Below, in pieces: positions 13,401 through 26,038 of a DNA stretch of 64,000 nt (positions within the stretch are counted from its first letter, which is position 1; each line of letters begins with the position of its first letter). Source of the stretch: Heligmosomoides polygyrus polygyrus (lineage: Eukaryota > Nematoda > Chromadorea > Rhabditida > Heligmosomidae); NCBI GenBank assembly GCA_947396885.1, contig OX377204.1, positions 124,001 through 188,000 of the forward strand, written 5' to 3'. Position numbers and translations under genes: made by a program. Under the pieces are notes generated by a model, which was not told the origin of the DNA, ran no database searches, and was given only the letters and a program-made list of their open reading frames with translations.

Positions 13401-16400
13401 ATTCTTAACCTACGTCGCAGTGCTTCGGAGGTCTACTAGACCTTCTTACTGGCTACAAAACCCGCAAGCTGTAGCAGGAAGGATTCAAGCTTGACGGAGC
13501 TATTGTGCTCCAAACACGCCCGCGCGTGCAATTTGGCACATCAACGCTCGATGTTCTCCGCGCCCTTGCTCGCTCATCTTACACTTCTCGCTACTCTAGG
13601 TGAAACCTTTCAATTCGCTATCGAAAGCTCTATCGAATGGTACCCAAATTGGCGAAACTTGAAAATATCGGTTTTCGGTGACGTCATCGTCAGCGCAGGC
13701 TCGGCTTAGCTGGTGCTCGTCCTCGATGGGAAATTGTCAGAAAATCAATTTTTCCGAAATTGGTCGAGATTGGCACCGTTCGATAGAGCTTTTCGAGCTG
13801 GACAGAACCGTGTCACTGGAAATGTCGGCTACTCAAATATGGGCGCGCAAGGGCGGAAGAACCTTCGGCCGCTAAGTCCGTCGCCCTAAAACGGCAGCTT
13901 GGGTTAAGGCAACATAGACACGTGCAGAGTTGTGATCACGTCGGTGTGAAGAACCTTCATCGTTCTGCTCACCTACGCACATTTAGGCCGTTAGCTTTCC
14001 GCGTCTCACCGCAGTGGTCGACTGAATTCGGAAAAAATCCTGTCACCCAAGCCTAACCTGCATATTCGCACCGCTATAACTTTGCCCATTCTTAACCTAC
14101 GTCGCAGTGCTTCGGAGGTCTACTAGACCTTCTTACTCACTACAAAACCCACAAGCTGTAGCAGGAAGGATTCAAGCTTGACGGAGCTATTGTGCTCCAA
14201 ACACGCCCGCGCGTGCAATTTGGCACATCAACGCTCGATGTTCTCCGCGCCCTTGCTCGCTCATCTTACACTTCTCGCTACTCTAGGTGAAACCTTTCAA
14301 TTCGCTATCGAAAGCTCTATCGAATGGTACCCAAATTGGCGAAACTTGAAAATATCGGTTTTCGGTGACGTCATCGTCAGCGCAGGCTCGGCTTAGCTGG
14401 TGCTCGTCCTCGATGGGAAATTGTCAGAAAATCAATTTTTCCTAAATTGGTCGAGATTGGCACCGTTCGATAGAGCTTTTGGAGCTGAACAAAAGCGTAT
14501 TACTGGATTTATCGAGTACTCAAATATGGGAGCGCAAGGGCGGAAGAACCTTCGGCCGCTAAGTCCGTCGCCCTAAAACGGCAGCTTGGGTTAAGGCAAC
14601 ATAGACACGTGCAGAGTTGTGATCACGTCGGTGTGAAGAACCTTCATCGTTCTGCTCACCTACGCACATTTAGGCCATTAGCTTTCCGCGTCTCACCGCA
14701 GTGGTCGACTGAATTCGGAAAAAATCCGGCCACCCAAGCCTAACCTGCATATTCGCACCGCTATAACTTTGCACGTTCTTAAGCTACGTCACTTTGCTTC
14801 GGAGCTCTGCTAGATCTTCTTACTGGCTACAAAACCCGCAAGCTGTAGTAGGAAGGATTCAAGCTTGACGGAGCTATTGTGCTCCAAACACGCCCGCGCG
14901 TGCAATTTGGCACATCAACGCTCGATGTTCTCCGCGCCCTTGCTCGCTCATCTTACACTTCTCGCTACTCTAAGTGAAACCTTTCAACTCGCTATCGAAA
15001 GCTCTATCGAATGGTACCCAAATTGGCGAAACTTGAAAATATCGGTTTTCGGTGACGTCATCGTCAGCGCAGGCTCGGCTTAGCTGGTGCTCGTCCTCGA
15101 TGGGAAATTGTCAGAAAATCAATTTTTCCGAAATTGGTCGAGATTGGCACCGTTCGATAGAGCTTTTCGAGCTGGACAAAAGCGTATTACTGGATTTATC
15201 GAGTACTCAAATATGGGAGCGCAAGGGCGGAAGAACCTTCGGCCGCTAAGTCCGTCGCCCTAAAACGGCAGCTTGGGTTAAGGCAATATGGGAAGGTGGA
15301 GAGTTTTGATCACGCCTGTGTGAAGATCCCTCATCGTTCTGCTCACCAACACATACATAGGCCGTTAGCTTTCCGCGCCTCACCGCAGTGGTCGACTGAA
15401 TTCGGAAAAAATCCTGTCACTCAAGCCTAACCTGCATATTCGCACCGCTATAACTTTGCTCATTCTTAACCTACGTCGCAGTGCTTCGGAGGTCTACTAG
15501 AACTTCTTACTCTCTTCAAAACGTACAAGCTGTATCAGGAAGGATTCAAGCTTGACGGAGCTACTGGGCTCCAAACACGCCCGCGCGTGCAATTTCGCAC
15601 ATCAACGCTCGATGTTCTCCGCGCCCTTGCTCGCTCATCTTACACTTCTCGCTACTCTAAATGAAACCTTTCAATTCGCTATCGAAAGCTCTATCGAATG
15701 GTACCCAAATTGGCGAAACTTGAAAATATCGGTTTTCGGTGACGTCATCGTCAGCGCAGGCTCGCCTTAGCTGGTGCTGGTCCTCGATGGGAAATTGTCA
15801 GAAAATCAGTTTTTCCGAAATTGGTCGCGATTGGAACCGTTCGATAGAGCTTTTCGAGCTGAACAGAACCGTATCACTGGAGATGTCGGCAACTCAAATA
15901 TGGGCGCGCAAGGGCGGAAGAACCTTCGGCCGCTAAGTCCGTCGCCCTAAAACGGCAGCTTGGGTTAAGGCAATATGGGAAGGTGGAGAGTTTTGATCAC
16001 GCCTGTGTGAAGAACCCTCATCGTTCTGCTCACCAACACATACATAGGCCGTTAGCTTTCCGCGCCTCACCGCAGTGGTCGACTGAATTCGGAAAAAATC
16101 CTGTCACTCAAGCCTAACCTGCATATTCGCACCGCTATAACTTTGCACGTTCTTAAGCTACGTCACTTTGCTTCGGAGCTCTGCTAGATCTTCTTACTGG
16201 CTACAAAACCCACAAGCTGTAGCTGGAACGATTCAAGCTTTACGGAGCTATTGTGCTCCAAACACGCCCGCGCGTGCAATTTCGCACATCAACGCTCGAT
16301 GTTCTCCGCGCCCTTGCTCGCTCATCTTACACTTCTCGCTACTCTAGGTGATACCTTTCAACTCGCTATCGAAAGCTCTATCGAATGGTACCAAATTGGC

Positions 16401-19400
16401 GAAACTTGAAAATATCGGTTTTCGGTGACGTCATCTTAAGCGCAGGCTCGGCTTAGCTGGTGCTCGTCCTCGATGGGAAATTGTCAGAAAATCAATTTTT
16501 CCTAAATTGGTCGAGATTGGCACCGTTCGATAGAGCTTTTCGAGCTGAACAAAAGCGTATTACTGGATTTATCGAGTACTCAAATATGGGAGCGCAAGGG
16601 CGGAAGAACCTTCGGCCGCTAAGTCCGTCGCCCTAAAACGGCAGCTTGGGTTAAGGCAACATAGACACGTGCAGAGTTGTGATCACGTCGGTGTGAAGAA
16701 CCTTCATCGTTCTGCTCACCTACGCACATTTAGGCCATTAGCTTTCCGCGTCTCACCGCAGTGGTCGACTGAATTCGGAAAAAATCCGGCCACCCAAGCC
16801 TAACCTGCATATTCGCACCGCTATAACTTTGCACGTTCTTAAGCTACGTCACTTTGCTTCGGAGCTCTGCTAGATCTTCTTACTGGCTACAAAACCCGCA
16901 AGCTGTAGTAGGAAGGATTCAAGCTTGACGGAGCTATTGTGCTCCAAACACGCCCGCGCGTGCAATTTGGCACATCAACGCTCGATGTTCTCCGCGCCCT
17001 TGCTCGCTCATCTTACACTTCTCGCTACTCTAAGTGAAACCTTTCAACTCGCTATCGAAAGCTCTATCGAATGGTACCCAAATTGGCGAAACTTGAAAAT
17101 ATCGGTTTTCGGTGACGTCATCGTCAGCGCAGGCTCGGCTTAGCTGGTGCTCGTCCTCGATGGGAAATTGTCAGAAAATCAATTTTTCCGAAATTGGTCG
17201 AGATTGGCACCGTTCGATAGAGCTTTTCGAGCTGGACAGAACCGTATCACTGGAGATGTCCGCAACTCAAATATGGGCGCGCAAGGGCGGAAGAACCTTC
17301 GGCCGCTAAGTCCGTCGCCCTAAAACGGCAGCTTGGGTTAAGGCAATATGGGAAGGTAGAGAGTTTTGATCACGCCTGTGTGAAGATCCCTCATCGTTCT
17401 GCTCACCAACACATACATAGGCCGTTAGCTTTCCGCGCCTCACCGCAGTGGTCGACTGAATTCGGAAAAAATCCTGTCACTCAAGCCTAACCTGCATATT
17501 CGCACCGCTATAACTTTGCTCATTCTTAACCTACGTCGCAGTGCTTCGGTGGTCTACTAGAACTTCTTACTCGCTTCAAAACGTACAAGCTGTATCAGGA
17601 AGGATTCAAGCTTGACGGAGCTACTGGGCTCCAAACACGCCCGCGCGTGCAATTTCGCACATCAACGCTCGATGTTCTCCGCGCCCTTGCTCGCTCATCT
17701 TACACTTCTCGCTACTCTAAATGAAACCTTTCAATTCGCTATCGAAAGCTCTATCGAATGGTACCCAAATTGGCGAAACTTGAAAATATCGGTTTTCGGT
17801 GACGTCATCGTCAGCGCAGGCTCGCCTTAGCTGGTGCTGGTCCTCGATGGGAAATTGTCAGAAAATCAGTTTTTCCGAAATTGGTCGCGATTGGAACCGT
17901 TCGATAGAGCTTTTCGAGCTGAACAGAACCGTATCACTGGAGATGTCGGCAACTCAAATATGGGCGCGCAAGGGCGGAAGAACCTTCGGCCGCTAAGTCC
18001 GTCGCCCTAAAACGGCAGCTTGGGTTAAGGCAATATGGGAAGGTGGAGAGTTTTGATCACGCCTGTGTGAAGAACCCTCATCGTTCTGCTCACCAACACA
18101 TACATAGGCCGTTAGCTTTCCGCGTCTCACCGCAGTGGTCGACTGAATTCGGAAAAAATCCTGTCACCCAAGCCTAACCTGCATATTCGCACCGCTATAA
18201 CTATGCCCATTCTTAACCTACGTCGCAGTGCTTTGGAGGTCTACTAGATCTTCTTACTCGCTTCAAAACTTACAAGCTGTATCAGGAAGGATTCAAGCTG
18301 TACGGAGCTATTGTGCTCCAAACACCCCCGCGCGTGCAATTTGGCACATCAACACTCGATGTTCTCCGCGCCCTTGCTCGCTCATCTTACACTTCTTGCT
18401 ACTCTAAGTAACACCTTTCAACTCGCTATCGAAAGCTCTATCGAATGGTACCAAATTGGCGAAACTTGAAAATATCGGTTTTCGGTGACGTCATCGTCAG
18501 CGCAGGCTCGGCTTAGCTGGTGCTCGTCCTCGATGGGAAATTGTCAGAAAATCAATTTTTCCTAAATTGGTCGAGATTGGCACCGTTCGATAGAGCTTTT
18601 CGAGCTGAACAAAAGCGTATTACTGGATTTATCGAGTACTCAAATATGGGAGCGCAAGGGCGGAAGAACCTTCGGCCGCTAAGTCCGTCGCCCTAAAACG
18701 GCAGCTTGGGTTAAGGCAATATGGGAAGGTGCAGAGTTGTGATCACGTCGGTGTGAAGAACCTTCATCGTTCTGCTCACCTACGCACATTTAGGCCGTTA
18801 GCTTTCCGCGTCTCACCGCAGTGGTCGACTGAATTCGGAAAAAATCCTGTCACCCAAGCCTAACCTGCATATTCGCACCGCTATAACTATGCCCATTCTT
18901 AACCTACGTCGCAGTGCTTCGGAGGTCTACTAGATCTTCTTACTCTCTACAAAACCCACAAGATGTAGCAGGAAGGATTCAAGCTGTACGGAGCTATTGT
19001 GCTCCAAACACCCCCGCGCGTGCAATTTGGCACATCAACACTCGATGTTCTCCGCGCCCTTGCTCGCTCATCTTACACTTCTTGCTACTCTAAGTAACAC
19101 CTTTCAACTCGCTATCGAAAGCTCTATCGAATGGTACCAAATTGGCGAAACTTGAAAATATCGGTTTTCGGTGACGTCATCGTCAGCGCAGGCTCGCCTT
19201 AGCTGGTGCTGGTCCTCGATGGGAAATTGTCAGAAAATCAGTTTTTCCGAAATTGGTCGCGATTTTAACCGTTCGATAGAGCTTTTCGAGCTGAACAGAA
19301 CCGTATCACTGGAGATGTCGGCAACTCAAATATGGGTGCGCAAGGGCGGAAGAACCTTCGGCCGCTAAGTCCGTCGCCCTAAAACGGCAGCTTGGGTTAA

Positions 19401-19910
19401 GGCAACATAGACAGGTGCAGAGCTGTGATCACGTCGGTGTGAAGAACCTTCATCGTTCTGCTCACCTACGCACATTTAGGCCGTTAGCTTTCCGCGTCTC
19501 ACCGCAGTGGTCGACTGAATTCGGAAAAAATCCTGTCACTCAAGCCTAACCTGCATATTCGCACCGCTATAACTTTGCCCGTTCTCAGGCTACGTCGCTG
19601 TGCTCTGGAGATCTACTAGACCTTCTTACTCGCTACAAAACGTACAAGCTGTAGCTGGAAGGATTCAAGCTTAACGGAGCTATTGTGCTCCAAACACGCC
19701 CGCGCGTGCAATTTCGCACATCAACGCTCGATGTTCTCCGCGCCCTTGCTCGCTCATCTTACACTTCTCGCTACTCTAGGTGAAACCTTTCAATTCGCTA
19801 TCGAAAGCTCTATCGAATGGTACCAAATTGGCGAAACTTGAAAATATCGGTTTTCGGTGACGTCATCTTAAGAGCAGGCTCGGCTTAGCTGGTGCTCGTC
19901 CTCGATGGGA

Positions 19911-20567
19911 TGAAGCTGCTGCTTTTCCTTTGAGCGCTTGCTTCAAGAATAGGAATTTGTCTTGGTCAGAGAGGTCAACGTCGTCGTGTATCAACGACTG
20001 GAAGACTGACCAGAAAGTGGTAAATTCCCTGAAGTCTCCTGAGAATATTGGGACTTCGAGTAGTGGACGTCTGATACGCTGGCTGCGATTGCCTGGTGGT
20101 AGTAGGCGTCCTTCTTGATCGTTTGTACCGTCATTTTGACTTCTAGTAGCCTGGTGACTGACACTAAAAGCTACATCCGCTGTGAGGGTGGCTTGCTGCG
20201 CCAATTCCTCTAAACGGAATTCTATTTTGTTGAGCCATTGAACTGTTTGGATGTCCAGACTATTCGCATCATCTTCTAAATGCTTGTTTAGGTCCATCAT
20301 TAGCTTTTCCTGCTCTTTTTGGTCGGCTCGTCTATCGATCCTTTCGATCGCTTCCTTGACGTATTTGTCCAATAACTGCTTGACTTGGGATATTCCTCGT
20401 GAGAGGTAGTTCAAGTCTGCAGTCTTTCTTCTGACATACTCCTCGCATTGTGCCTTCTCCGATGGAAATTCGAATGGGTTTCGGAGTTCTTCGATCTGAG
20501 CATCGTTGGATCGAAGAAGCTTACATGCGTTGGAGATCTTCGTCTTCAAGGCTTGAACATCGGCCAT
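19911..20567 (-). pseudogene. BEL/Pao gag, N-terminal part, truncated
   Basis: An open frame starts with MADVQALKTKISNACK and holds a coiled-coil-like charged region (about residues 15-105). It then shows a segment typical of Pao-type gag (DUF1759-like): PLLEVPIFSGDFREFTTFW, then LSDQDKFLFLKQALKGKAA near residues 200-218. Gag packages the element RNA. The frame leaves the element at about residue 219 and reads 15 more codons in satellite sequence before a stop at 19,863, giving a chance fusion. The C-terminal gag part with its zinc knuckles is missing. Confidence 0.8.
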
Positions 20568-20697
20568 TTCTATCGCGTTTTGGTGAATTTCTCACAAATA
20601 TCTAGGATTTTGTGATGTCTGAAATTCACCCGCTATTTGAAATGATTCGGGTAGTCCTGTGCTCGAAGGTTTTCCTGCCACGCGGGTCTTTTTCTTC

Positions 20698-21092
20698 TTT
20701 CTTAGGATCCTCTGTGAGAATTCGCTAAGAAATTTAGAATTTCCTTCCGGTTCCTCTGTAGAGGACTCGCGAAGAAGGTATTCTTCCGACTTCCTTTCCT
20801 TGATCGGAATGGAAATTCGTTCGCTCTCTGGTTTCTCCGAAGAGAACTCGCAAAGAAAGCTTTTTTATTTTCCTGGTTCCTCGTGAGAGGACTCGCAAAG
20901 GAAAATTTAGAATTGTCGGCTGCTTCTCACGAAGAGAACTAGCACAGCTGACAATCAAGTCCTGGTTTCTCCGAAGAGAACTCGCGAAGGACTTAGGGTT
21001 GCTTTCTGGTTTCTCCGAAGAGAACTCGCAAAGAAAGCTAATAAAAACCCGTCTGTTTCTCACTGACGAGAACTAGCGCAGACTTGGGTTTT
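20698..21092 (-). other. Eight tandem stem-loops in the retrotransposon leader
   Basis: Eight units lie between gag and the primer-binding site at 20698-20732, 20737-20783, 20823-20860, 20867-20906, 20912-20955, 20957-20994, 21001-21038 and 21044-21092. Each begins and ends with complementary words that differ from unit to unit, for example TTTCTTA/TAAGAAA, ATTTTCCT/AGGAAAAT, AAGTCCT/AGGACTT and GCTTTCT/AGAAAGC. Inside each is a second short hairpin of the type TTCTC..GAGAA or CCTC..GAGG, and then a conserved ACTCGC-like word. Read on the element's sense strand, units 3, 6 and 7 have the inner loop C(UUCG)G. The function is unknown; packaging, dimerisation or translation control are possible. 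Confidence 0.75.
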
Positions 21093-21094
21093 TT

Positions 21095-21111
21095 CCACGG
21101 TCGATGCACCA
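21095..21111 (-). promoter_or_regulatory. Probable primer-binding site of the BEL/Pao fragment
   Basis: The minus strand reads TGGTGCATCGACCGTGG directly after the LTR. It begins TGG, as expected for pairing with the CCA end of a tRNA. I cannot name the tRNA. Confidence 0.55.
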
Positions 21112-21514
21112 ATTTGGTGGATAACCAATGGGGTTGCTTTACTATTCAGTGGAACAAAGGTTTATTCTCACGATTTTATAGTAGAACCCCCAATAGTGGT
21201 ACATGCATCGTATATATACACAATTTCAGTGGGCGTAGCCACGATATGGCGACATTCTGGCCGCCCAGTCGGTATCATCAGAGTAAACCTGAAAGACGGT
21301 GCCGCACTCGAGCACCACGGGAGATTACATTCACGAGTGCCTACTTGCGGTATTGCTAGGTTATGCCTGTGGATGATATTCAATGGTTCTTATCTTATAT
21401 TGCCTACCTAAGTGTCTTAAGTCTTATCATTCAGAGCGAGGTGTCCTATATGTCAGAATACAATAGTAGATTAATATATCTAGATATAGACCCTGGTTGG
21501 GTATATTCACAACA
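21112..21514 (-). repeat. 5' LTR of the BEL/Pao fragment (403 bp)
   Basis: This begins TGTTGTGAATA at the satellite junction and ends at the primer-binding site. No second LTR is present in the window, so the boundaries rest on the TG start, the primer-binding site and the promoter/polyA signals. Confidence 0.6.
21151..21180 (-). promoter_or_regulatory. TATA box and AATAAA signal inside the LTR
   Basis: On the minus strand TATAAAA (21,174-21,180) is followed about 18 bases later by AATAAA (21,151-21,156). This is the compact promoter and polyadenylation arrangement seen in many short LTRs. Confidence 0.55.
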
Positions 21515-24500
21515 GAAATTGTCAGAAAATCAATTTTTCCTAAATTGGTCGAGATTGGCACCGATCGATAGAGCTTTTCGAGCTGAACAAAAGCGTATTA
21601 CTGGATTTATCGAGTACTCAAATATGGGAGCGCAAGGGCGGAAGAACCTTCGGCCGCTAAGTCCGTCGCCCTAAAACGGCAGCTTGGGTTAAGGCAGTAT
21701 GGGAAGGTGGAGAGTTGTGATCACGTCGGTGTGAAGAACCTTCATCGTTCTGCTCACCTACGCACATTTAGGCCATTAGCTTTCCGCGTCTCACCGCAGT
21801 GGTCGACTGAATTCGGAAAAAATCCGGCCACCCAGCCTAACCCGCATATTCGCACCGCTATAACTTTGCACGTTCTTAAGCTACGTCACTTTGCTTCGGA
21901 GCTCTGCTAGATCTTCTTACTGGCTACAAAACCCGCAAGCTGTAGCAGGAAGGATTCAAGCTTGACGGAGCTATTGTGCTCCAAACACGCCCGCGCGTGC
22001 AATTTGGCACATCAACGCTCGATGTTCTCCGCGCCCTTGCTCGCTCATCTTACACTTCTCGCTACTCTAAGTGAAACCTTTCAATTCGCTATCGAAAGCT
22101 CTATCGAATGGTACCCAAATTGGCGAAACTTGAAAATATCGGTTTTCGGTGACGTCATCGTCAGCGCAGGCCCGGCTTAGCTGGTGCTCGTCCTCGATGG
22201 GAAATTGTCAGAAAATCATTTTTCCGAAATTGGTCGAGATTGGCACCGTTCGATAGAGCTTTTCGAGCTGAACAGAACCGTATCACTGGAAATGTCGGCT
22301 ACTCAAATATGGGCGCGCAAGGGCGGAAGAACCTTCGGCCGCTAAGTCCGTCGCCCTAAAACGGCAGCTTGGATTAAGGCAATATGGGAAGGTGGAGAGT
22401 TTTGATCACGCCTGTGTGAAGAACCCTCATCGTTCTGCTCACCTGCACACACTTAGGCCATTAGCTTTCCGCGCCTCACCGCAGTGGTCGACTGAATTCG
22501 GAAAAAATCCTGTCACTCAAGCCTAACCTGCATATTCGCACCGCTATAACTTTGCTCATTCTTAACCTACGTCGCAGTGCTTCGGAGGTCTACTAGAACT
22601 TCTTACTCACTACAAAACCCACAAGCTGTAGCTGGAATGATTCAAGCTTTACGGAGCTATTGTGCTCCAAACACGCCCGCGCGTGCAATTTCGCACATCA
22701 ACGCTCGATTTTCTCCGCGCCCTTGCTCGCTCATCTTACACTTCTCGCTACTCTAGGTGAAACCATTCAATTCGCTATCGAAAGCTCTATCGAATGGTAC
22801 CAAATTGGCGAAACTTGAAAATATCGGTTTTCGGTGACGTCATCTTAAGAGCAGGCTCGGCTTAGCTGGTGCTCGTCCTCGATGGGAAATTGTCAGAAAA
22901 TCAATTTTTCCTAAATTGGTCGAGATTGGCACCGTTCGATAGAGCTTTTCAAGCTGAACAAAAGCGTATTACTGGATTTATCGAGTACTCAAATATGGGA
23001 GCGCAAGGGCGGAAGAACCTTCGGCCGCTAAGTCCGTCGCCCTAAAACGGCAGCTTGGGTTAAGGCAACATAGACAGGTGCAGAGTTGTGATCACGTCGG
23101 TGTGAAGAACCTTCATCGTTCTGCTCACCTACGCACATTTAGGCCGTTAGCTTTCCGCGTCTCACCGCAGTGGTCGACTGAATTCGGAAAAAATCCTGTC
23201 ACTCAAGCCTAACCTGCATATTCGTACCGCTATAACTTTGCCCGTTCTTAGGCTACGTCGCTGTGCTCTGGAATGCTACTAGACCTTCTTACTGACTACA
23301 AAACCCACAAGCTGTAGCTGGAAGGATTCAAGCTTGACGGAGCTATTGTGCTCCAAACACGCCCGCGCGTGCAATTTGGCACATCAACGCTCGATGTTCT
23401 CCGCGCCCTTACTCGCCCAGATTATACTTCTCGCTACTATAAATAAAACCTTTCAATTCGCTATCGAATGCTCTATCGAATGGTTCCCAACTTGGCGAAT
23501 CTTGAAAATATCGGTTTTCGGTGACCTCATCGTCAGCGCAGGCTCGGCTTAGCTGGTGCTCGTCCTCGATGGGAAATTGTCAGAAAACCAATTTTTCCGA
23601 AATTGGTCGAGATTGGCACCGTTCGATAGAGCTTTTCGAGCTGAACAGAACCGTATCACTGGAAATGTCGGCTACTCAAATATGGGCGCGCAAGGGCGGA
23701 AGAACCTTCGGCCGCTAAGTCCGTCGCCCTAAAACGGCAGCTTGGATTAAGGCAATATGGGAAGGTGGAGAGTTTTGATCACGCCTGTGTGAAGAACCCT
23801 CATCGTTCTGCTCACCTGCACACACTTAGGCCATTAGCTTTCCGCGCCTCACCGCAGTGGTCGACTGAATTCGGAAAAAATCCTGTCACTCAAGCCTAAC
23901 CTGCATATTCGCACCGCTATAACTTTGCTCATTCTTAACCTACGTCGCAGTGCTTCGGAGGTCTACTAGAACTTCTTACTCACTACAAAACCCACAAGCT
24001 GTAGCTGGAATGATTCAAGCTTTACGGAGCTATTGTGCTCCAAACACGCCCGCGCGTGCAATTTCGCACATCAACGCTCGATTTTCTCCGCGCCCTTGCT
24101 CGCTCATCTTACACTTCTCGCTACTCTAGGTGAAACCTTTCAATTCGCTATCGAAAGCTCTATCGTATGGTACCCAAATTGGCGAAACTTGAAAATATCG
24201 GTTTTCGGTGACGTCATCTTAAGAGCAGGCTCGGCTTAGCTGGTGCTCGTCCTCGATGGGAAATTGTCAGAAAATCAATTTTTCCTAAATTGGTCGAGAT
24301 TGGCACCGTTCGATAGAGCTTTTCGAGCTGAACAGAACCGTATCACTGGAAATGTCGGCTACTCAAATATGGGCGCGCAAGGGCGGAAGAACCTTCGGCC
24401 GCTAAGTCCGTCGCCCTAAAACGGCAGCTTGGATTAAGGCAATATGGGAAGGTGGAGAGTTTTGATCACGCCTGTGTGAAGAACCCTCATCGTTCTGCTC

Positions 24501-26038
24501 ACCTGCACACACTTAGGCCATTAGCTTTCCGCGCCTCACCGCAGTGGTCGACTGAATTCGGAAAAAATCCTGTCACTCAAGCCTAACCTGCATATTCGCA
24601 CCGCTATAACTTTGCTCATTCTTAACCTACGTCGCAGTGCTTCGGAGGTCTACTAGAACTTCTTACTCACTACAAAACCCACAAGCTGTAGCTGGAATGA
24701 TCCAAGCTTTACGGAGCTATTGTGCTCCAAACACGCCCGCGCGTGCAATTTCGCACATCAACGCTCGATTTTCTCCGCGCCCTTGCTCGCTCATCTTACA
24801 CTTCTCGCTACTCTAGGTAAAACCATTCAATTCGCTATCGAAAGCTCTATCGAATGGTACCAAATTGGCGAAACTTGAAAATATCGGTTTTCGGTGACGT
24901 CATCTTAAGAGTAGGGGCTTAGCTGGTGCTCGTCCTCGATGGGAAATTGTCAGAAAATCAATTTTTCCTAAATTGGTCGAGATTGGCACCGTTCGATAGA
25001 GCTTTTCGAGCTGAACAGAACCGTATCACTGGAAATGTCGGCTACTCAAATATGGGCGCGCAAGGGCGGAAGAACCTTCGGCCGCTAAGTCCGTCGCCCT
25101 AAAACGGCAGCTTGGATTAAGGCAATATGGGAAGGTGCAGAGTTGTGATCACGTCGGTGTGAAGAACCTTCATCGTTCTGCTCACCTACGCACATTTAGG
25201 CCGTTAGCTTTCCGCGTCTCACCGCAGTGGTCGACTGAATTCGGAAAAAATCCTGTCACTCAAGCCTAACCTGCATATTCGTACCGCTATAACTTTGCCC
25301 GTTCTTAGGCTACGTCGCTGTGCTCTGGAATGCTACTAGACCTTCTTACTGACTACAAAACCCACAAGCTGTAGCTGGAAGGATTCAAGCTTGACGGAGC
25401 TATTGTGCTCCAAACACGCCCGCGCGTGCAATTTGGCACATCAACGCTCGATGTTCTCCGCGCCCTTACTCGCCCAGATTATACTTCTCGCTACTATAAA
25501 TAAAACCTTTCAATTCGCTATCGAATGCTCTATCGAATGGTTCCCAACTTGGCGAATCTTGAAAATATCGGTTTTCGGTGACGTCATCGTCAGCGCAGGC
25601 TCGGCTTAGCTGGTGCTCGTCCTCGATGGGAAATTGTCAGAAAACCAATTTTTCCGAAATTGGTCGAGATTGGCACCGTTCGATAGAGCTTTTCGAGCTG
25701 AACAGAATAGTGTTGCTGGAATTGTCTAGTACTCAAATATAGGCGCGCAAGGGCGGAGGAACCTTCGGCCGCTAAGTCCGTCGCCCTAAAACGGCAGCTT
25801 GGGTTAAGCCAATGAGGGAAGGTGGAGAGTTGTGATCACGTCGGTGTGAAGAACCTTTATCGCTCTGCTAAACTACGCACATTTAGGCCGTTAGCTTTCC
25901 GCGTCTCACTGCAGTGGTCGACTGAATTCGGAAAACATCCGGCCACTCAAGCCTAACCTGCATATTCGTACCGCTATAACTTTGCCCGTTCTTAGGCCAC
26001 GTCGCTGTGCTCTGGAATGCTACTAGACCTTCTTACTA
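21515..26038 (+). repeat. Tandem satellite array, continuation, about 6.6 copies
   Basis: The same ~687 bp monomer resumes at GAAATTGTCAG and runs to the array edge. These copies are more diverged than those on the left. The monomers starting near 23,334 and 25,391 share a private set of substitutions 2,057 bp apart, so they arose by duplication of a three-monomer block. Confidence 0.95.

Larger units (their letters stand above)
1..19910 (+). repeat. Tandem satellite array, ~687 bp monomer, about 29 copies
   Basis: A head-to-tail repeat of 684-687 bp fills this span. The phase at base 1 is one base from the phase at 19,910, so almost exactly 29 monomers are present, and the array probably continues left of the window. 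Monomers fall into subtypes by shared substitutions and 1 bp indels. Blocks of several monomers are themselves copied: bases 1 to about 2,121 recur 3,431 bp downstream, and the three monomers from 1,817 recur 4,805 bp downstream. Short open frames of 65-72 codons appear in many copies. They overlap one another, are broken in about a quarter of copies and never join across a monomer, so I treat this as non-coding satellite. I do not recognise the family. Confidence 0.97.
19911..21514 (-). mobile_element. BEL/Pao LTR retrotransposon fragment (LTR, leader, 5' gag)
   Basis: This 1,604 bp insertion interrupts the satellite. On the minus strand it starts with an LTR beginning TGTTGTG (21,514), then a primer-binding site, a structured leader and the 5' part of gag, and it is cut off inside gag at 19,911. 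Protease, reverse transcriptase, integrase and the 3' LTR are absent. The satellite phase on the two sides matches with only a 2 bp (GA) overlap, so the fragment appears to sit at one point of the array rather than to be the scar of a large deletion. It cannot transpose alone. Confidence 0.85.

Noticed and set aside
1..19910. CRISPR-like repeat array
   Set aside because: Units are ~687 bp and contiguous, without short repeats and unique spacers, and the DNA is eukaryotic.
19863..19910. Gag C-terminus continuing to 19,863
   Set aside because: The last 15 codons lie in satellite sequence, so this is a chance read-through at the truncation.
446..25609. Repeated 65-72 codon open frames in every satellite unit as a tandem gene family
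   Set aside because: The two frames overlap each other, several copies are shifted by a 1 bp deletion, there is no conserved domain, and the same sequence is better explained by the inverted repeat and nucleotide-level conservation.
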